A stretch of DNA of 9,942 nucleotides from JBEKYH01 sp049511115 (GTDB lineage Bacteria > Planctomycetota > Phycisphaerae > Tepidisphaerales > Tepidisphaeraceae), in contig JBEKYH010000151.1 of assembly GCA_049511115.1 (NCBI GenBank), forward strand, positions 1-9,942. Reading direction: 5' to 3'. Numbering within the stretch: position 1 is the first letter of the stretch; every line of letters begins with the position of its first letter. The translations under genes and the position numbers were made by a program. Positions 6,656 to 9,942 of this stretch are shown here, one piece after another. Under the pieces are notes generated by a model, which was not told the DNA's origin, made no database searches, and was given only the letters and a program-made list of their open reading frames with translations.

Positions 6656-6685
6656 TTGCTATCGCCGGCCAGTTGAAGGTAGACT
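6656..6685 (+). promoter_or_regulatory. Candidate promoter of the ribbon-helix-helix gene pair
   Basis: TTGCTA at 6656-6661 and TAGACT at 6680-6685 are separated by 18 bp, each 4 of 6 to consensus. Transcription would start near 6692, leaving about 60 bases of leader before ATG 6752. A pair of 9-bp direct repeats lies in that leader. Confidence 0.3.
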
Positions 6686-6701
6686 TTCGCGCCATGGTTG
6701 G

Positions 6702-6740
6702 CAACTCTGGCACTTGGCGGCGTTTCCGACTCAACTCTGG
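6702..6740 (+). repeat. Paired CAACTCTGG direct repeats, possible operator
   Basis: CAACTCTGG occurs at 6702-6710 and 6732-6740, 30 bp apart (about three helical turns), immediately before the GGAGG of the first ribbon-helix-helix-like gene. Ribbon-helix-helix proteins commonly repress their own operons by binding short direct repeats, so this is a reasonable autoregulatory operator. Proof is lacking. Confidence 0.35.
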
Positions 6741-6741
6741 T

Positions 6742-6746
6742 GGAGG
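6742..6746 (+). promoter_or_regulatory. Ribosome binding site deciding the start at 6752
   Basis: GGAGG with a five-base spacer precedes ATG 6752. It favours this start over the in-frame ATG at 6698, as does the alignment with the paralogue at 7006. Confidence 0.75.
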
Positions 6747-6751
6747 TCAAT

Positions 6752-6973
6752 ATGGCAGATAAGCAGTCAGTCATGCGAATTCAACTCGACACTCAGTCCA
6801 AGGATCGGCTCGCCGAAATCTGCCAGAAGCGGGGCATGACGCATATTGCAGCGTTAACCCGGATCGTTGACTGGTTCAGCCGGCAGGATGAAGTCATTCA
6901 GACTTCGGTACTTCACAACCTGTCGCAAGGGTCGCTATCCGCAATAGCCAAGTCGCAGCTTAAGAAACTCTGA
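6752..6973 (+). CDS. Ribbon-helix-helix-like small DNA-binding protein, copy 1
   Basis: The 73-residue protein begins MADKQSVMRIQLD, a short strand of alternating residues, then a helix (SKDRLAEICQKRGM), a turn, and a second helix (THIAALTRIVDWFSRQ). This is the layout of a ribbon-helix-helix dimer, in which the strand enters the DNA major groove. The tail about 45-73 is helical and differs from that of the neighbour. About 20 of 48 core residues are identical to the gene at 7006, including R-G-M-T, W-F and several Gln/Leu positions. The 32-bp gap between the two genes and their strong ribosome binding sites indicate an operon. The likely role is transcription regulation, possibly of this module itself. 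The DNA-binding assignment rests on pattern only. Confidence 0.75.
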   Translation: MADKQSVMRIQLDTQSKDRLAEICQKRGMTHIAALTRIVDWFSRQDEVIQTSVLHNLSQGSLSAIAKSQLKKL

Positions 6974-7005
6974 TCGTCAGGCATCAGACAGAAAGGGAAG
7001 GAATC

Positions 7006-7260
7006 ATGGCAATCACATCTGACGCGCCCCGCCGAGTCATTATGCGGATCGAACTGTACCCCCAGGCCAAGACCAATCTGGAAGAAACGTGCGATCAAAG
7101 AGGCATGACGCAAGTCGCCACCACCAGCCGGATCATTGAGTGGTTCTGCGGACAGAATGACATTACTCAAGCTGCGATACTCGGACTGTATCCAGAAGAC
7201 ATCCGCGCCGAACTGCCCACGATGATTCTCAAACGCATGGCCAGCGAAAAGAAGGTTTAA
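7006..7260 (+). CDS. Ribbon-helix-helix-like small DNA-binding protein, copy 2
   Basis: The 84-residue protein has a purine-rich GGGAAGGAA just before ATG 7006. Residues 10-57 (RVIMRIELYPQAKTNLEETC..., RGMTQVATTSRIIEWF) repeat the strand-helix-helix pattern of the upstream paralogue. The tail reads AAILGLYPEDIRAELPTMILKRMA, which looks like the fuller family C-terminus; copy 1 has diverged there. The pair arose by tandem duplication and could form homo- or heterodimers. It is the last gene of the plus-strand run, followed 38 bases later by a terminator hairpin. No toxin-like partner is seen next to it, so a toxin-antitoxin assignment is not supported. Confidence 0.8.
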   Translation: MAITSDAPRRVIMRIELYPQAKTNLEETCDQRGMTQVATTSRIIEWFCGQNDITQAAILGLYPEDIRAELPTMILKRMASEKKV

Positions 7261-7298
7261 CTGCGCTGGCGTCGGTGAATAATGAAGTTGTAGCGCAA

Positions 7299-7321
7299 GA
7301 GCTTAATTAAAGCTCGTTTTT
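7299..7321 (+). terminator. Intrinsic terminator of the ribbon-helix-helix operon
   Basis: GAGCTT (7299-7304), loop AATTA, AAGCTC (7310-7315), then G and five T residues (7317-7321). It lies 38 bases after the TAA at 7258-7260. The hairpin overlaps the stop codon and last codons of the convergent gene at 7307-7600; on the minus strand it is followed only by TTGCGC, so it is better oriented for the plus strand. Confidence 0.7.
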
Positions 7322-7600
7322 CAGGTGGCGGGCAATGTTCTCCGCCGTTGGAAGACCACCCGGATACAGCCTACAACGCATCTCCGAACGGGTGGGCGGC
7401 ACCAGACCATATAGATCGTGCGCGTCCACGAGAACAGTCGGCGTTGGATACCCGCGGCGCATGTCGCCTTCAGGGAGATCGTCTTGGTCAATGTCCTCAA
7501 ATGCCTGTCCGGCGTCGATTTGCTTGAGAGCCTGCCGAAGTCGTTCCCGCATGATCGGCGTATTTGGGCAATTCCGGGAACCGAGGAAAGTGATTCGCAT
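7307..7600 (-). CDS. Thioredoxin-fold small protein (single-Cys CPNT motif)
   Basis: The 97-residue protein begins MRITFLGSRNCPNTP: a strand ending at a Cys11-Pro-Asn-Thr motif at the start of a helix, the place of the thioredoxin CxxC. RGYPTPTVLVD (49-59) supplies the cis-proline (Pro54) of the fold, and a second cysteine occurs at Cys76 in MRCRLYPGG. Related short proteins, often near mercury-resistance or metal genes, share the pattern 'CPNTP...LPEGDxRRGYxxPTxLVD...YPGGxP'. A thiol-disulfide or metal-thiol role is likely, but the exact reaction is unknown. It has no signal peptide, so it is cytoplasmic. It stands alone, convergent with the gene pair at 6752-7260, sharing the terminator region at its 3' end. 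The start ATG at 7600 lacks a visible Shine-Dalgarno. No mer genes occur in the window. Confidence 0.85.
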   Translation of the reverse strand: MRITFLGSRNCPNTPIMRERLRQALKQIDAGQAFEDIDQDDLPEGDMRRGYPTPTVLVDAHDLYGLVPPTRSEMRCRLYPGGLPTAENIARHLKNEL

Positions 7601-7949
7601 ACGTAAAGATTTTAGTCAGACTGGGATCGGGATTCTTCGCACCAGGGGGGTGGCCGGCAAACGATGAATTGATCGCAATCCGCTGGTGAATAGCGCCGGC
7701 AACTCAAAAGTTTCGGATAGAACCTCGAATCCCAAAATCGCACAAAATACGGCTGGTCATCGGATCGCGTCGGCCGAATTTTCCGAAAATCGCGGAGTAC
7801 CCCCCCTTCCCAACTCTACCGTTTTGATACCGTTTTGCGCCGACGGACCTACAGCATTCGCCGGAAAAATAGACAAACGTGTGCAACCGCTTGCAATGCG
7901 GCGAATCCAGCGTAAAATCGCTGTAGTATCCGAAGGATTCAGCGCTTTT
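7601..7949. other. Gene-free stretch upstream of the tRNA-like sequence
   Basis: I find no convincing protein gene in these 349 bases. They hold a tandem 11-bp near-repeat (TACCGTTTTGA at 7817-7827, then TACCGTTTTGC at 7828-7838), AT-richer patches, and the promoter at 7891-7918. Small frames on both strands lack ribosome binding sites and recognisable motifs. Confidence 0.5.
7891..7918 (+). promoter_or_regulatory. Good sigma-70-type promoter before the tRNA-like sequence
   Basis: TTGCAA (7891-7896), a 16-bp spacer, and TAAAAT (7913-7918, 5 of 6). Start would be near 7925, about 25 bases before the tRNA-like sequence begins. It is the best promoter match I found in the window. Confidence 0.5.
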
Positions 7950-8011
7950 CGGCGTGGCCAAATTGGTGCATCACACCCGTAAGGTCACAGGTTCGAGCCC
8001 TGTATCGCCCA
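7950..8011 (+). pseudogene. Degenerate tRNA gene / tRNA-derived remnant
   Basis: The T arm is perfect: ACAGG (7987-7991), loop TTCGAGC, CCTGT (7999-8003), preceded by a normal-looking variable loop AAGGTC and followed by ATCGCCC-A as an acceptor 3' strand. Upstream there is a D-arm-like TGGCCAAATTGGTGCA with the conserved GG. The 5' acceptor is only partly complementary (GGCG with CGCC), the D stem is imperfect, and the anticodon arm is too short: GCATCACACCCGT cannot form a 5-bp stem with a 7-base loop. At about 62 bases it is roughly 11 shorter than a normal tRNA. The residual sequence resembles tRNAs ending ATCGCCCA (for example some tRNA-Val), but the amino acid cannot be read. No CCA is encoded. 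Such remnants can mark the integration site of an element. Confidence 0.6.
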
Positions 8012-8198
8012 TTGGTCACAAGTCACGCCGAACGTTCAAGTAACAATCCTGACCGCGTGGGACAGGGGCCGAAAGCCCCATGAGCAGCACCCTGCCGCGC
8101 GCCAGACTTCGGTGCGCCTGCGGTAACGGCAAGCCCACGGCGGCCATCGACATCACGCCGGTCGCGATGCCTATCTTGGCATGCAAAAAGTCCTGCGA

Positions 8199-9942
8199 TT
8201 ACCCGATTTGGGTGTCCAGCGAATCCAATTGCAGGATGTCCTCGGATGGATTGTTGACGCCGCCGTATTTGTTGGAGAAGCCGTTGATGAGATAAAGGCT
8301 GACGGGTTCTGCGGCGACGATGACCGTGTCATTCCCGCCGCCGCCGACAAGCAAATCATTGGCCCCGCCGCCGTGGACGGAGTTCGCGCCCGCGCCGCCG
8401 CTGAGGAATTCACCGCCCGTTGCGCCTGTGATGGTGTTGCCTCCGGCGCCGCCCCAAATCGCCGAAATGTTGGCCATGATCTCGTCGGCTTCATGCTGGC
8501 TTGTGTCGCCGCTGTCGGCGACGCCGTTGTTGGATAACGTCAGCGGATCGGTGCGCCGCGAGAAATCGGCGATGCTGAACCCGGTTCCGCCGTCGAGAGT
8601 GTCGTTGCCGGCCGGTCCACTGAGGAACGACGTATTCCCGTCGGGCACGAGTAAATTAGTGCCCGCGCCTCCGACCAGCGAGTCACCCCCGCCGCCGCCG
8701 ATGAGGACGTTGTCCCCTCCCCCGCCGACCAGCGTGTCAGCGCCACCGTTGCCGAGGAGGGTGGCGGGCAGCGTCACGGTCGATCCGACGGAAATCGAAT
8801 CAGCGCCAGCGGCGCCATTAATATGGATGGCGACCAGACCCGCCAACGAAAAGAGGCCGACGTTCACATCATTTCCGACAACTTTCAGTTTCGTCCCAGC
8901 CGAGTTGAGCGTGACTGATATGACATCCCGCCCGGAAGTTCCTGTGACCTGTAGTTCGCCATCTACAACGGCGGCAGCGACTGAATCGGACGAGTCCAAC
9001 GGTCCGCCGACGAGCGTGTTGCCGGTGATCGCCGCCGGCGAAGCGCTAACCGGGTCCGGCGGATCAATGATCTCGAAAATATTGCTCATCACATCGGTGG
9101 GGTTGTATTGCGCAAAGCTAAATCCGGTCCCGCCGTTAATGGTGTCGGGATTCTTAGCGCCTGCGTCGAGGAAGAAGTTAGTGCCCGCTCCGCCCTTGAG
9201 GGAATCGCCGCCCTTGAGGGGGTCGATGGTATCGATGCCGCTGCCGCCGTGGATCGTTTCCACTTTGGCGTCAGCGACGAGATCGTCCTTGCCGCCATTG
9301 GCCTTGAGTGAGCTGCCCTTGCCGCTGCTGATGATGCTGTCGTTGCCCGAGCCGCTGTGAATGGTCGAGTCGGCGCTGCCGGCCATGATCGAGCTGTTGC
9401 CTGATCCCCCTTGGATGCTGACCGACGGCACGCCGGCGCTGACCGACAATGTATCGTTGCCGTCGCCGAGGTCGAGAGTGACGCTGCCGACGGACGTCAT
9501 GGCGAAGGACCTGGTCATTCCGTCGAGGGTGATGACGACCTTGCCGTTGGAAACTGAGACCAGGTCTGTGTCATTGGCCCCAGTGCCGACGGCGGTAACA
9601 GTCGTGCCGGTCCGGGTGATCACGGGGAGCTGAATGGACAGCGTAAAGGATTGCGTGATCGCACTCCCCACGCCGTTGGAGGCTGTAATCGTCACAGGAA
9701 ATGAAGCAACGACCGGATTCGTCGGCGTTCCGGAAAGCGTCGCCGTGCCATTGCCGTTGTCCATGAAAGTGACGCCGGCGGGAAGCGCGCCGGACTCCGT
9801 GAAAGTCGGCGAGGGCGAGCCGTTGGTGGTGATCGTGAAACTATTGGGAATTCCGGGGGCGAACGTGGCGGCGCTGGGGCTCGTGAATGCCGGGGCTAGC
9901 ACGGGCTGCGCGAAGATATTGCTCGCCCCGCCATTCGGCAGG
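8199..9942 (-). CDS. Secreted RTX calcium-binding protein with Ig-like domain (partial, N-terminus outside window)
   Basis: The frame is open from the right edge; GTG 9902 is internal to it, so the true start lies beyond the window. The first visible part (about 9630-9920) is an Ig-like domain of the He_PIG type: SPTFTESGALPAGVTF, GNGTATLSGTP, FPVTITASNGVGS. Then come two large similar modules, about 9080-9620 and 8460-9010. Each has a strand-rich section (ISVTLNSAGTKLKVVG in the second) followed by RTX nonapeptide repeats (GGxGxDxLxGGxGxN pattern), a GAGTN + hydrophobic block, and GGTGFS followed by an NI-ending segment. A third, short repeat block (about 8310-8450, GGGANDLLVGGGGNDTV) precedes the C-terminus VSLYLINGFSNKYGG...SEDILQLDSLDTQIG. 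RTX repeats fold as Ca2+-loaded beta-rolls after export, usually by type I secretion. Role: probably a surface or extracellular protein; adhesin and enzyme-associated functions cannot be separated. Confidence 0.92.
   Translation of the reverse strand, partial: LPNGGASNIFAQPVLAPAFTSPSAATFAPGIPNSFTITTNGSPSPTFTESGALPAGVTFMDNGNGTATLSGTPTNPVVASFPVTITASNGVGSAITQSFTLSIQLPVITRTGTTVTAVGTGANDTDLVSVSNGKVVITLDGMTRSFAMTSVGSVTLDLGDGNDTLSVSAGVPSVSIQGGSGNSSIMAGSADSTIHSGSGNDSIISSGKGSSLKANGGKDDLVADAKVETIHGGSGIDTIDPLKGGDSLKGGAGTNFFLDAGAKNPDTINGGTGFSFAQYNPTDVMSNIFEIIDPPDPVSASPAAITGNTLVGGPLDSSDSVAAAVVDGELQVTGTSGRDVISVTLNSAGTKLKVVGNDVNVGLFSLAGLVAIHINGAAGADSISVGSTVTLPATLLGNGGADTLVGGGGDNVLIGGGGGDSLVGGAGTNLLVPDGNTSFLSGPAGNDTLDGGTGFSIADFSRRTDPLTLSNNGVADSGDTSQHEADEIMANISAIWGGAGGNTITGATGGEFLSGGAGANSVHGGGANDLLVGGGGNDTVIVAAEPVSLYLINGFSNKYGGVNNPSEDILQLDSLDTQIG

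Noticed and set aside
6752..7260. Toxin-antitoxin system
   Set aside because: Both genes are the same ribbon-helix-helix-like type; no toxin-family protein lies beside them.
7686..7982. Small frames on both strands (98 plus, 85 minus)
   Set aside because: They overlap the promoter and tRNA-like sequence, have no ribosome binding site and show no recognisable motif.
8065..8079. GGGGC-CGAAA-GCCCC hairpin as RTX gene terminator
   Set aside because: It is about 120 bases downstream of the RTX stop and has no T-tract on the minus strand; function unsupported.
8030..8201. In-frame open stretch of about 56 codons after the RTX stop
   Set aside because: It follows a TAA, has no RTX or sorting-signal character, and is within the length expected by chance in GC-rich DNA.
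8320..9360. Long plus-strand Pro/Ser-rich frame
   Set aside because: Antisense shadow of the Gly/Asp-rich RTX gene; composition is the complement of GGN/GAC repeats.

Overview
The window looks like an accessory region of a planctomycete-like chromosome (Planctomycetota, possibly Phycisphaerae). Three things suggest this: a serine/threonine kinase fused through one membrane helix to WD40-type repeats, a secreted RTX calcium-binding protein with an Ig-like domain, and a set of small proteins (GGPGxP motif, CxC-AYPWPHRPGGG motif, paired ribbon-helix-helix) that I associate with planctomycete genomes. The assignment is inference from protein style; no rRNA or other marker gene is present.

Layout: (1) 1-2164, minus strand, kinase-WD40 gene, cut by the left edge. 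(2) 2165-3220, a divergent plus-strand pair: a fragment with a GGPGxP (DUF5681-like) motif, then a 213-residue protein with a PD-(D/E)XK-nuclease-like core. (3) 3431-4882, minus strand, a secreted DUF4038/GH140-type glycoside hydrolase with a C-terminal collagen-binding-type domain, interrupted by an in-frame TAG exactly where the family has Trp. (4) 5060-7321, a plus-strand run of small genes: a second GGPGxP gene (also split by an in-frame TAG), a stretch of degenerate ~58-60 bp repeats, a Cys/His-motif protein, an 82-residue helical protein, two tandem paralogous ribbon-helix-helix-like proteins, and an intrinsic terminator. (5) 7307-7600, minus strand, a thioredoxin-fold protein convergent on that terminator. 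(6) 7601-8198, no protein gene, but a good promoter followed by a shrunken tRNA-like sequence. (7) 8199-9942, minus strand, an RTX/Ig-like secreted protein cut by the right edge.

How the parts relate: the kinase, hydrolase and RTX protein are independent signalling or secreted functions. The small plus-strand genes (5060-7260) look like one accessory module of unknown function, with DNA-binding proteins at its end and a repeat array inside it. The two GGPGxP genes align residue for residue at their N-termini, so the 2.4 kb and 5.1 kb loci share ancestry. The most unusual features are the two internal TAG codons at otherwise conserved coding positions (both explained by C-to-T on the plus strand), the repeat array that begins inside a gene, the nuclease-like protein lacking the usual acidic residue before its lysine, and the tRNA remnant behind an intact promoter.
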